Positions 50,761 to 59,034 of a stretch of DNA of 64,000 nucleotides are shown piece by piece (positions within the stretch are counted from its first letter, which is position 1; every line of letters begins with the position of its first letter). The stretch covers positions 2,604,001-2,668,000 of the forward strand of contig OZ241348.1 in the NCBI GenBank assembly GCA_965199915.1. The letters are read 5' to 3'. Origin of the DNA: VXYL01 sp965199915 (GTDB lineage: Bacteria > Pseudomonadota > Gammaproteobacteria > Pseudomonadales > Azotimanducaceae). Below the pieces are notes generated by a model. It made no database searches. It was given only the letters and a program-made list of their open reading frames with translations, and had not been told where the DNA came from. Both the position numbers and the translations under genes were made by a program.

Positions 50761-53003
50761 AAGCGCCACTGCCGCACCACCGGCGGCTCGGTTTCCACCA
50801 GGCGGTTGCGCGCCAGCGTCGTCACCGGCTCGCCCACGGTCTCGACAACGCGAATGGGGCGGCTGGCGCGGATTTCGTTGTCTTCGATGAAGACCACTTG
50901 GGCGCCGTGGAGAAAGACGCTCGCCTGCACCTCGTTGCGCTTGCCGAAGCCGACGTTGGCGAACGCGCTGCCGCGCACGGCGACGTGCGGGCCGAAGGTG
51001 CTTTCGTCGGTGCCGCCGCGGTAGACGTTCAGCACGGCGCCGTCGATTTGCGCGAACTCGGAATCCAAGACGGCGACGCGTTCGCCGTTGTAGATGCCGA
51101 GGTTGTCGATCTCCCGGTTGAGCGCGATCACGTCGCCGCTCACGGCGCGAAACGCGGAGCGGAGAATCTCGATCTCGCGGGCGAACGTGTGCCGCGCCAC
51201 GCGCAGGAAGTTGAAGGAGTGGTTGGTGTTCAGGTTGGCGATACGCGAATCCACCACGCGCACGGAGTAGTTGCCAAGCATCGAATAGCGGCTGGTGCGG
51301 ATCACGGAGTTGCCGTACGCGTCGGGCGCCAAGCCGCCGTCTATCGCCACGCCGACGAGCTCCACGCTGCCGCCGTCGGCGAGCTCGAACAGCGTGCTGC
51401 GCTCGAAGCGAATGACCGGACGGGACGCGGAAGCGGACGCCGCCCGCACGGTCAGGGGCTCGGCGAGGACGAGGATTTTGGTGACGACGTACTCCCCCGC
51501 GGCCAACTCCACGACATCGCCGGCGCCCGCCTCGGCAACGGCGGCTGTCAGCGTGTCTTGGCCGGGTTCCGCCGCGATCGTCCGCCCAGTGCCAAAGCGT
51601 TCGTTCGCGGCCGGTTTCGGATACCAAGCCGGCCCCGCCGCGTCGCGCCGCGCCACCGGCAATGTCCGCGCCGCGCCGACGTTCGCCAAGGCGTCGTCCA
51701 GCGGGTATTGAAGGCCGTTGGACGCCGGGGCGAGCCGCACCGAACGCGCTTGGAAACCTTCCGCCGCCGGCAAGCCGGTGACGCCGGACACCACGTTGCC
51801 TTCGAACGCGATGCCGCTGATGTCGTCGTGCGCGGTGATGGTCTTGCGCGGCGTCGAGTTGACGATGAGGTTGCGCCGCATGCGGCTGTTCTTCGGCGTC
51901 GCCGAGCGTTCCTCGTCGCTGCCGGCGGCCAGCTCGATGTGCGCCGCGTCGATGATCGTGTTGTTCTCGATCACCGCGTCCTCCACCTGGTGGTAGCGGT
52001 TGATGGGCGAGTTCGGCACGCCGTTCATCACCACCAGCGCGCCGCCGAAGCGGCGCCCGGTGAGGCCGTAGAGGTAGTTGCCCCGCACCGTCTGCCCCTT
52101 GTTGATGACGCGGATGCCCCCGGTGTGCGCGACGCCGTTGCCGAGAAAGACGTTGCCTTCCACCAGATTGCCGTTGCCGTGGCGCAACGTCAGCGTGCCG
52201 CGCGACTCCACGAACACGTTGCCGCGAAACACGTTGCCGCCGGACTTGTTGGAGACGATTTCCACCTCGCCGCTGCAACGCTCGAAGTAGTTGTTCTCCA
52301 CCACGGTCCGCGATTCCACAAGGGAATACTTGCTGGTGCCGATGCGCAGCGTCTCGCCGCCGTTGGCGCCGAGCACCGGCCGCGGGCCGAAGTAGTTGTG
52401 ATCGATCCGGTGGCCGTTGCGCTGGCTTTCCGGCGCGTCCAGCCGCACCGCCATGGTCACGCCGCCGTTGCTCTTGCCGGCCAGATAGGAGTGGTCGAAG
52501 CGGTTGTTCGCTCCGTGCATCACCACCCAGAAATCCGTCTCGAACCGTTCCGGGTTGTTGAAGCGATCGATCACCACTTCCGTCACCCGCGAGTGGTGGG
52601 CGAGGTGTTGCTTGGTGCGGCGAAAGGAGACGACCTCGTTGGTCGGCGTGTGACCGTCCTTGAACACCAGCCCGGAAACCACCAGGTGCTCGCCGGCCAA
52701 GCGCAGGTTGGAGCGCCCCGAGATGATCGCTTTGCCTTTCGTTTGCGCGGTCAAGGTGATCGGCTTGCCGGGCATTCCGTTGCCGGTGAAGACGATCTCG
52801 AAATCCCGCCACACGCCGTCCGCAAGGGCGATGACGTCCCCCGGCGCCGCCTTCTTCAGCGCGGCGCGGTAGGCGGCTTGGTCGCGAACCAGCAATTGCT
52901 CCGCTTGCGCGCCAACGACGGCCAACCCGGCCAGCGCCGCAACGCCGGCGCGCCGCCGCGTCGTCGCAACGGACCGTGTCGAAACGGATCGTTTCGCCGT
53001 CAC
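50757..53003 (-). CDS. Alginate lyase, PL6 (chondroitinase-B-like)
   Basis: A 748-residue secreted protein with two parallel beta-helix domains. A signal peptide (RRRAGVAALAGLAVVGAQA) is followed by the PL6 catalytic domain: NNPERFETDFWVVMHG, KSNGGVTMAVRLD, HNYFGPRP, SGEVEIVSNKSGGNVFRGN and GTLTLRHGNGNLVEGNVFLG. Lys253 and Arg274 are 21 residues apart, the same spacing as the Brønsted base and acid of two-domain PL6 lyases. The second helix (about residues 470-740) matches the two-domain subfamily. It cleaves beta-D-mannuronate-containing or mixed alginate. GTG start overlapping the regulator stop (53000-53003). Confidence 0.92.
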   Translation of the reverse strand: MTAKRSVSTRSVATTRRRAGVAALAGLAVVGAQAEQLLVRDQAAYRAALKKAAPGDVIALADGVWRDFEIVFTGNGMPGKPITLTAQTKGKAIISGRSNLRLAGEHLVVSGLVFKDGHTPTNEVVSFRRTKQHLAHHSRVTEVVIDRFNNPERFETDFWVVMHGANNRFDHSYLAGKSNGGVTMAVRLDAPESQRNGHRIDHNYFGPRPVLGANGGETLRIGTSKYSLVESRTVVENNYFERCSGEVEIVSNKSGGNVFRGNVFVESRGTLTLRHGNGNLVEGNVFLGNGVAHTGGIRVINKGQTVRGNYLYGLTGRRFGGALVVMNGVPNSPINRYHQVEDAVIENNTIIDAAHIELAAGSDEERSATPKNSRMRRNLIVNSTPRKTITAHDDISGIAFEGNVVSGVTGLPAAEGFQARSVRLAPASNGLQYPLDDALANVGAARTLPVARRDAAGPAWYPKPAANERFGTGRTIAAEPGQDTLTAAVAEAGAGDVVELAAGEYVVTKILVLAEPLTVRAASASASRPVIRFERSTLFELADGGSVELVGVAIDGGLAPDAYGNSVIRTSRYSMLGNYSVRVVDSRIANLNTNHSFNFLRVARHTFAREIEILRSAFRAVSGDVIALNREIDNLGIYNGERVAVLDSEFAQIDGAVLNVYRGGTDESTFGPHVAVRGSAFANVGFGKRNEVQASVFLHGAQVVFIEDNEIRASRPIRVVETVGEPVTTLARNRLVETEPPVVRQWRL

Positions 53004-53740
53004 CAGTCGGCGCCTTTGAGATAGCGCTGCCGCGTCTCCGCCACCTTCCTCTTCACCTGCTGCAAGGCTTGCTCCTCGGTGACTTCGAGCATGGACTCCA
53101 TGAGCCGCCGGAAGTGCCGGCGCATGGCGCGGCGCGCCGCGCTGGCGTCGCGGGCGCACAGCGCGTCCAATATCTCCGCGTGTTCCTTGCCGCGCTCGGC
53201 GGCGTCGTGCGAACACACGGCCTGGTACACGCGCTTGATCTCCTCCCGCTCCAAGCGCAGCCGCCACAGCGACTCCACCACTTGCCGCACCACGGCGTTG
53301 CCGGAGGCGGTGGCGATGGCCAAGTGGAAGTCCCGGTCCGCCAAATCCGCTTCTTCGTCCGATGCGCTGTCGCGCATTCCCGCCAACAACGTTCGCAAAC
53401 GCTCCAGCGTCTCGTCGTCGATTTCCGGGGCCGCCAGCGCCGCCGCCTCGGACTCGATGAGCAGCCGCGCCTGAGTGAGCTCGAACGCGCTGGCCTCGGC
53501 CTGCAGCGGCACGCTCGAGGCGGCCCCGTCGCACACGTACACCCCGGAGCCGGTGCGAATGCGAACGCGGCCGAGTGTCTGCAGCGACACCAACGCTTCG
53601 CGCACGGTGACGCGGCTCACCTCGAACTCTTCGGCGAGCGCCCGTTCGCTGGGCAGCCTGGTGCCCGGCCGGTACGCTCCCTGTTCGATCAAGCTCGTGA
53701 TTTCGCTTGCCACCGCGTGATAGAGGCGCGTGCCGGCCAT
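53000..53740 (-). CDS. GntR/FadR-family transcriptional regulator
   Basis: A 246-residue protein with a winged-helix GntR domain at the N-terminus (LIEQGAYRPGTRLPSERALA, VSRVTVREALVSLQTLGRV) and an all-helical FCD effector domain (RLLIESEAAALAA, DRDFHLAIATASGN, HAEILDALCARDASAARRAM) of the FadR subgroup. Asp and His positions in the FCD domain fit metal-assisted binding of organic acids. In alginate loci such regulators repress the lyase genes until KDG or DEH accumulates. It is the first gene of the coupled regulator-PL6-PL17-MFS unit. A palindrome at 56882-56896 is a candidate binding site. Confidence 0.9.
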   Translation of the reverse strand: MAGTRLYHAVASEITSLIEQGAYRPGTRLPSERALAEEFEVSRVTVREALVSLQTLGRVRIRTGSGVYVCDGAASSVPLQAEASAFELTQARLLIESEAAALAAPEIDDETLERLRTLLAGMRDSASDEEADLADRDFHLAIATASGNAVVRQVVESLWRLRLEREEIKRVYQAVCSHDAAERGKEHAEILDALCARDASAARRAMRRHFRRLMESMLEVTEEQALQQVKRKVAETRQRYLKGADW

Positions 53741-53826
53741 GCGTCAACTTTCTCCTTGAAACAGGCGTGATCTTCCAAACGAGTCAAGTCTTGCGAGGGC
53801 GCGCCCGCCAAGGGTGCGCCGGCCCG

Positions 53827-56802
53827 TCAAAACTTCGCCCGCACCCCCACGAACACGCGCCGCCCGTAGCTGTTCAGCTCGGAGAGGCTGTCCGGCGTCG
53901 GGATGTAGTTCTTGCGCGGCTCGTCAAAGAGGTTCAACGCCTCCACGCGCACCGTCACGTTGTCCATGATCTCGTAGGTCAGCCGCGCCTCCACCACGCT
54001 GGTGTCGCCGATGTAGCGGACGATGCCCGGCGAACTGATGAACTGTTGGAAGTACTTGCCGCGGTGTTTGAAGATGAGCTGCATGTCCAGATCGCCGATT
54101 TGGTAGTACATCTGCGCGGACAGCACTTGCTCGGAGAACCCGAACAGTCCGGCGGCCGGAATCAGCCCCACGCGCTCGGAAACCACCTCGCCCCGCTCGT
54201 TCACCACCCGCGACGCGCCGAAGGTTTGATCCTCGAACTCGAAGTCCGCGTCCGCCCAGTTGTAGGAGATCTTGCCGCCGAGCCCGCTCAAGAAACCCGG
54301 CAGATAGGTGAAGGCGTGCGCGGCGGTGACCTCGAAGCCGAACAACGTGCTGGTGTCTTCAATGGTGCGCGAGGTGGTCACGTCGGCGTTGAAGGGCACG
54401 TCGTCGATGAGAAACTGCTCCACCCGCTGGGTGTTCTCGAAGCCGCCGAGGAAGCTCTTGTAGTAGGCGCCCACCGCGAGGATGCTGTCCTCGTTGGGAT
54501 ACCACTCCACCGCGAGGTCGAGGTTCCACGAGGTGAGCGGTTTCAAGTCCGGATTGCCGCTTGCGGTCGCCCTGCCGACCACCTCGCTGATGGAGGTGGC
54601 GTCGTCGTCGTCCACGCTCAGATTGCGCCCGAAGCCCATGTCCGCCGGGTCCGGCCGCGACAGGCCGCGGAAGACGCCGAGGCGCAGCAGGATGTCGTCG
54701 CGCATGTCCACCACCGCGTTGAAGCTCGGCAGCAGTTCCACATAGCTGTCGCCGCCCACCACCGAGTAGAAGTTGCCGCTGTCCTCGTTCACGGTCAGGT
54801 TGCCTTCCGCGTCGCGGCTGCTGGTGAAGGTGGTGCGCAGCCCGGTGGAGTCCACGTCTGTGCGTACCACGCGCAGGCCGAAGTTGCCCCGCACCGGCTT
54901 GCCGCCGACCTCCGCGCGGTAGTTGGCTTGCAGGTAGGCGGCCAAGGTGTTCTCTTCCACATCCACGTTGCCGACCGTTTGCCGAGGCGCCGGAATGGCG
55001 GGAATCTCGCCGCCGAAGAGCTCCCGCGCCAAACACAACGGATCGAACGTGGCGTAGGTGTTGCCCTGCCAGAGGACGGCACCGTTCTCGTCCACGTTCG
55101 TCACCAGCGGGCGGCCGTTGGCCGGCTCGGAGAGGAAGCCGTCCTCCGGGAACCGCGCGTTGCGGCATGCGCGGCTGGCGGCGGGAATGGCGCTGTCGCT
55201 GTGCGTCGTTTGCAGGCGCACGCGCGGCCAGCTCTGGAACTCCAGCGTGGAGGAGCGAACACCGCCCTCGATGCTGTGGACGGGCCCCATGTCCACCTGC
55301 AAGTGGAAATCGCCGCGCACCGCGGTGATGTCGTTTTCCCGCGCCTGGTTGAGATCCACCCGCGTGCGCGCGTTGTCGGCGAACAGATCGTGGTTGTTCA
55401 CGTCGAATTGCGTCACGGTGATCTCGGCGACTTCGGACGCGCCGCCGGAGAGGATGTAGCTGGCGTCCGGCCGATCGGTGCCGGCCGGCACCCGCTCGCC
55501 GTTGATGTCGCGCGGTTCGGACTGCAAGCGCGTGTGGATGATGTTCTCGCGCCGGGACGTGGAGGAGGTGGAGATGTCGCCGGAGAGTTCGAGCCGGTCG
55601 TTCACTTGCACCGACGCGGCGATGCCGCCGCCGCGGTACCGCTCCAAGCGCTCCTGCGCGGTGCTCAGCGTCTCGACGCGGCCGTTGTTGTTGTAGCGCC
55701 GGATGATGCCGCTCGGCGAGACCACCAATCCCTGGGGGTTGACGCGGCGCTGCTCGGCGAACACCAGGTCGTTGCGGGTTTCGGTGAACACGCGGTCCGA
55801 ATCCTGATAGTCCACGTTGATGTCCACGCGCTCCGAGGGTTGCCACTGCGCGGACAGGAACACGGACTCGCGGTCGTCGTCGGTGATGTTCTGCCGGAAC
55901 GAGCGTTGGCTGGGCACGAACAACACCGGCGCGCCGGCGTCCGGCGCCACGCCGGTGTTCGGATCCACCTCCATGCGCAAATCGCCCGAGCCGCTGTCGC
56001 AGTTGCTGCTGGAGTAGACGCCGGCGCGCACGTTCGGGTCGTTGCGGCAGTCCCGCCACGCGCTGCTGGTGCGGTACTCCTGTTCGGGATTGGTGACCAC
56101 GTTCTTCTGCATGCCGATGGAGAGCCCGAACACGCCGCCGCCGGCGGTGTCGAACTGATCGATGTAGCTGCCCGACGCGCGGTAGCCCCAGTCGACTTCG
56201 GCGATGTTGATGTTGGCGTTGTTCGGGTTGTAGTTGCCCTTGAAGTCCCCTTGAAAGCGCCGCTTGCCGTAGTCGATGGGGCGCACGTTGCCGAGCGCGA
56301 TCTGCCCGGACACCCCGCCCTCGATGAGGCTCGCCTGTTGGGACTTGTAGATGGCCAGCTTGTTGAACAGCTCGGAGGGGAACATGCTGAAGTTCACCGA
56401 GCGGTCGCCGCTGCCGTTGGTGGCCTCGCGGCCGTTGAACACCGTGGAACCGAGGAACGGCCCCATGCCGCGAATGGACACCTCCGTGGCGGTGCCTTGG
56501 TCGCGGTGCGCGGCGGCGCTGGTGAGGGTTTCGAGGGCCTCGCCGATGGACAGCGAGGGAATGTCGCCGATGTCGTCCGCCGACAGCACCTCGGAGACCA
56601 GGTCCGCAGTGCGTTTCGCCTCAATGGAGGACTGAATGGTGCTGCGCGTGCCGGTGACGACCACTTCCTCGATGACTTCGGCGTCGTCGGCCTCCTGCGC
56701 CGCCGCCGGGGCGTGGGCCAAACCGGCGATCAACAACCCCGCGCCACTTGCGACAGCGCCGCGTCGCCTTGCGGCGGCCCCACAACGTTGGACAGACCAC
56801 AT
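53827..56802 (-). CDS. TonB-dependent receptor of the alginate locus
   Basis: A 991-residue receptor: signal peptide ending APAAAQE, TonB box IEEVVVTGTR, plug domain (STIQSSIEAKRTADLVSEVL, DIGDIPSLSIGEALETLTSA, VSIRGMGPFLGSTVFNGREA) and a long barrel ending RRVFVGVRAKF. The plug pattern SxxxSIxxKR..D.VSEVLSADDIG..PS is that of the Caulobacter/Xanthomonas carbohydrate-type TonB receptors. It probably imports alginate oligosaccharides across the outer membrane. ATG 56802 is preceded by GGGGAGAAGTGGGG; the longer frame upstream lacks a signal peptide and was rejected. The next gene downstream is the FadR-type regulator, 86 bases away. Confidence 0.93.
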   Translation of the reverse strand: MWSVQRCGAAARRRGAVASGAGLLIAGLAHAPAAAQEADDAEVIEEVVVTGTRSTIQSSIEAKRTADLVSEVLSADDIGDIPSLSIGEALETLTSAAAHRDQGTATEVSIRGMGPFLGSTVFNGREATNGSGDRSVNFSMFPSELFNKLAIYKSQQASLIEGGVSGQIALGNVRPIDYGKRRFQGDFKGNYNPNNANINIAEVDWGYRASGSYIDQFDTAGGGVFGLSIGMQKNVVTNPEQEYRTSSAWRDCRNDPNVRAGVYSSSNCDSGSGDLRMEVDPNTGVAPDAGAPVLFVPSQRSFRQNITDDDRESVFLSAQWQPSERVDINVDYQDSDRVFTETRNDLVFAEQRRVNPQGLVVSPSGIIRRYNNNGRVETLSTAQERLERYRGGGIAASVQVNDRLELSGDISTSSTSRRENIIHTRLQSEPRDINGERVPAGTDRPDASYILSGGASEVAEITVTQFDVNNHDLFADNARTRVDLNQARENDITAVRGDFHLQVDMGPVHSIEGGVRSSTLEFQSWPRVRLQTTHSDSAIPAASRACRNARFPEDGFLSEPANGRPLVTNVDENGAVLWQGNTYATFDPLCLARELFGGEIPAIPAPRQTVGNVDVEENTLAAYLQANYRAEVGGKPVRGNFGLRVVRTDVDSTGLRTTFTSSRDAEGNLTVNEDSGNFYSVVGGDSYVELLPSFNAVVDMRDDILLRLGVFRGLSRPDPADMGFGRNLSVDDDDATSISEVVGRATASGNPDLKPLTSWNLDLAVEWYPNEDSILAVGAYYKSFLGGFENTQRVEQFLIDDVPFNADVTTSRTIEDTSTLFGFEVTAAHAFTYLPGFLSGLGGKISYNWADADFEFEDQTFGASRVVNERGEVVSERVGLIPAAGLFGFSEQVLSAQMYYQIGDLDMQLIFKHRGKYFQQFISSPGIVRYIGDTSVVEARLTYEIMDNVTVRVEALNLFDEPRKNYIPTPDSLSELNSYGRRVFVGVRAKF

Positions 56803-56843
56803 CCCCACTTCTCCCCTAGAGTTGGCTATTCCGCATCGTATGA

Positions 56844-56875
56844 CCATTGGGCTTGAAATTGCAATGGCAATTTTC
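56844..56875 (-). promoter_or_regulatory. Candidate promoter with overlapping dyads upstream of the alginate TonB receptor
   Basis: On the minus strand TTGCAA and TACGAT stand 18 bases apart (about 56840-56863), a plausible -35/-10. Two dyads overlap it: CCATTG/CAATGG (56844-56849 and 56862-56867) and GAAATTGC/GCAATTTTC (56855-56862 and 56867-56875). Confidence 0.4.
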
Positions 56876-56881
56876 GACTGT

Positions 56882-56896
56882 ATTGGTCTTACCAAT
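56882..56896. promoter_or_regulatory. Candidate FadR/GntR-type operator palindrome
   Basis: ATTGGTCTTACCAAT, a perfect 6-bp inverted repeat with a 3-base spacer, 80 bases upstream of the alginate TonB receptor and just upstream of its candidate promoter. It resembles the TTGGT-N-ACCAA sites bound by hexuronate-type GntR/FadR regulators. Binding by the regulator at 53000-53740 is inferred. Confidence 0.5.
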
Positions 56897-57046
56897 TTCG
56901 AGGACGCGGCCCAAGACGTGCCCGCAAACCCGCCGAGCGCGCCCGCGCGCGGGGCTTGACATCCGTGGTTGGAAGGCGCAAGGTCGAAAACCAATGGACA
57001 ACGAGGGCGTTGGCGCGCGCCGGTGCCCTCTGCGCAAGGAGTTGTA

Positions 57047-57703
57047 ATGAGACTGCGTGATCTGTGCGATGGAATCGTCGCGGATGTGGACGGGTGCCTG
57101 GGATGCGCCGTGGTGGACTTGACCACGGGGCTGCCGCTCGGGATGCAGGTCGTTCCCGGCACGCTGCTTAGCCCGGCGGCGATGGAGGTGATGTCCGCGG
57201 CCAGCGTGGACTACTTCCGCGGCCGTACCGTTTGGCAACTGCAAGTGGCGATGTCGGGCGGGACGGCACAAGCGGACGCGGCGGCCGGATTCGTGCGCGA
57301 GATTCAAACCACCACCGAGGACACCTACCATTTCATGTCCGTTGTGCCGGGGCGGGAAGACACCTTGTTGATACTCATCACGGACAAGACGGCCAATCTT
57401 GGCCTCGGTTGGATAGCGATGCGGCAAGCGCTCGCCCGCATGGGAGAAGTCGACGCCGGCGACCTGCCAGCCACGCCGGTGCCAGCGCCTAGCGCATGGG
57501 AGCAGGCGCCGCCGCCGCGCAGTTCGTTGCCTCCGCAACCGGGCGCCGCCACGCCCGTCTACGTTCCGCCGGCCGGCGACGGGCCCGATGCGGGTTATCC
57601 GCAGCAACAGCCCGCGCAGCAGCAACAAGCGGAAAGCGAAGGGTTGTTCCGAACGCGGTGGCGCGGCGGTCACGGCGTTCGCGGTCACCCCACGACGCAT
57701 TAA
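57047..57703 (+). CDS. Roadblock/LC7-like domain protein with Pro/Gln-rich tail
   Basis: A 218-residue protein. The first about 120 residues read as a roadblock/LC7-like alpha-beta domain (LRDLCDGIVADVDGCLGCAV, VDLTTGLPLGMQVVPG, YHFMSVVPGREDTLLILITD, LGLGWIAMRQALARMG). The rest is a disordered Pro/Gln-rich tail (PPPRSSLPPQPG, PQQQPAQQQQAESE). Roadblock proteins usually pair with small GTPases or cytoskeletal proteins, but no GTPase is adjacent. The ATG follows AAGGAG. It is divergent from the alginate TonB receptor across a 244-base regulatory gap. The domain call rests on pattern only. Confidence 0.6.
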   Translation: MRLRDLCDGIVADVDGCLGCAVVDLTTGLPLGMQVVPGTLLSPAAMEVMSAASVDYFRGRTVWQLQVAMSGGTAQADAAAGFVREIQTTTEDTYHFMSVVPGREDTLLILITDKTANLGLGWIAMRQALARMGEVDAGDLPATPVPAPSAWEQAPPPRSSLPPQPGAATPVYVPPAGDGPDAGYPQQQPAQQQQAESEGLFRTRWRGGHGVRGHPTTH

Positions 57704-57791
57704 GCGCACCGCTTCTAGAACAACGCGCGTTCCAGTGGGGCGCCACCCGGTCGCCCTGCAACAGGCCCGTTCGCTTGGGCGGACAGCCGCG

Positions 57792-58340
57792 CTACTCGTG
57801 AACGGTGCTTGCGGGTTCCCGCGTTTCCCAAGGCGCGGTGCCGTGTTCTCGGCGGTACCTGAAGTATTCCACCCATTTGAAGAGCGCATAGGGCAGCGCC
57901 ACCCCAAACACAAGCACCAGCGCAAAGATGATGGGTTCCGGCGGAGCGTCCCTCAAGTTCACCACGCCGAGGACAACCCCCGCCGCCCCAAGGAGTCGCC
58001 ACCACGGGAACTTTTCCACTTCCTCTATCATGCAATTCTCTCCTTGAGATCGTTGCACGCCTTCAGCATACCCAGCGTCGCTAGAGGCAAGCCGCCGCCG
58101 CATCCAACGGTACGCCAACACCGCGGCCGCGAAGCCGCAGACCGCGCACAACGTCATTGTCACGACCGTGACAGGCAACGCTACGCTCTTCGCGGTAAGC
58201 CAACCCATGCTGTGTGCGAGGATGGCCGGAGCCATCAGGGCCATGTTCGCGATCGCCCCCGCGACAGTCGCAACCCAAAGGCACAACAACGTCCTCGTCA
58301 ATCGGCCCATGAATCGTCGCCCTCGTCCAAACTGTCGCAC
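57792..58340 (-). CDS. Small multi-pass membrane protein, unknown function
   Basis: A frame of 182 residues with about four hydrophobic segments: TLLCLWVATVAGAIANMAL, VALPVTVVTMTLCAVCGFAA, WWRLLGAAGVVLGVV and PIIFALVLVFGVALPYALF. A good ribosome-binding site (AAGGAGAG, seven bases before ATG 58031) lies inside the frame, so the C-terminal 79 residues (starting MIEEVEKFPWW) may be a separate two-helix protein, or an alternative product. No family is recognised. It stands next to an ISAs1 relic, like the small membrane protein at 13040-13279. Confidence 0.55.
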   Translation of the reverse strand: MRQFGRGRRFMGRLTRTLLCLWVATVAGAIANMALMAPAILAHSMGWLTAKSVALPVTVVTMTLCAVCGFAAAVLAYRWMRRRLASSDAGYAEGVQRSQGENCMIEEVEKFPWWRLLGAAGVVLGVVNLRDAPPEPIIFALVLVFGVALPYALFKWVEYFRYRREHGTAPWETREPASTVHE

Positions 58341-58455
58341 CCGGCACCGGAAAGGGAAAGGCAGACCTTCAATGGACCAATTCCCCCTCGACAGTGCCTA
58401 CTCATGGAGGTTCCCACTTATTCGGCCCGCAAAGCAAGCCTTATTGGCGGGCGCC

Positions 58456-58740
58456 CAGGGCAATCGCATTTGGAATCCCGCGCCTACTCGCGCTTGCGGA
58501 TGCGCCGGATCATGTCGAGCAGGAAGTTGTCGTCGCGCTGGGCGCGGGTGAACTTGCGGCGGATGGACCGCTTGTCGGGGTGCATCCGCGCGATGTTCAG
58601 AGCTAGCCGGCGGACCACCGCCAGACAGGCGGCGGAGTTGCCCTTGCGGTTGCGCGCTTGGTCTTCGTCCATCGACACGTCGAGCACCCAGTGCAGGCGT
58701 CCGATGCTGTCGACGCTCACGGGCGGACGCACATGCGTCT
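58456..58740 (-). mobile_element. Rearranged ISAs1-family relic (transposase C-terminus plus one inverted repeat)
   Basis: It starts with the same 18-bp end (CAGGGCAATCGCATTTGG, 58456-58473) as the element at 13363. On the minus strand the last about 70 transposase codons are intact up to TAG 58484-58486: LHWVLDVSMDEDQARNRKGN, CLAVVRRLALNIARMHPDKR, DDNFLLDMIRRIRKRE. Just upstream (about 58700-58740) is a piece of the transposase N-terminal region (STLTGGRTCV) in the opposite orientation, so an inversion with deletion has occurred. The other end of the element is not found before 59035. Together the two copies define both ends and both termini of the parent element. Confidence 0.82.
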
Positions 58741-59034
58741 GGCTGAACGTGCGGTGGCCGGACCGCCGCCTTGCCGCTCGCGTGCCGCGGCTCCGTATGG
58801 TGGGCGATGGTGGCATAGATTGGGATGGGAGGCGGGTGCCGTCGACGGCGTCCAAAGGTCAGTGTCTGTGTTGCGCTACGCCGGGGAGGGCTCGCCACAT
58901 ACATCTTCCGGAAACGCCCTCCCCGCGTTGGATACCGTGCAAACGCGACGTGCCTTGAATCTCGCAATTGTGCCCCCATTTTGGGCTAAGGCTTCAAACT
59001 GTAATGAGGTGGCTCCGCTGAGTGCTGCCACATC
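58741..59034. other. Stretch with no recognisable gene
   Basis: Between the ISAs1 relic and the HEPN/Toprim gene. Frames show no start context or family. The G+C content falls toward 59000, marking the edge of the acquired segment. Confidence 0.5.

Noticed and set aside
48514..52812. A single 1432-codon minus-strand open frame
   Set aside because: The frame runs through the PL17 gene and then through the antiphase of the PL6 gene. Only the part from GTG 50760 carries a signal peptide and family motifs.
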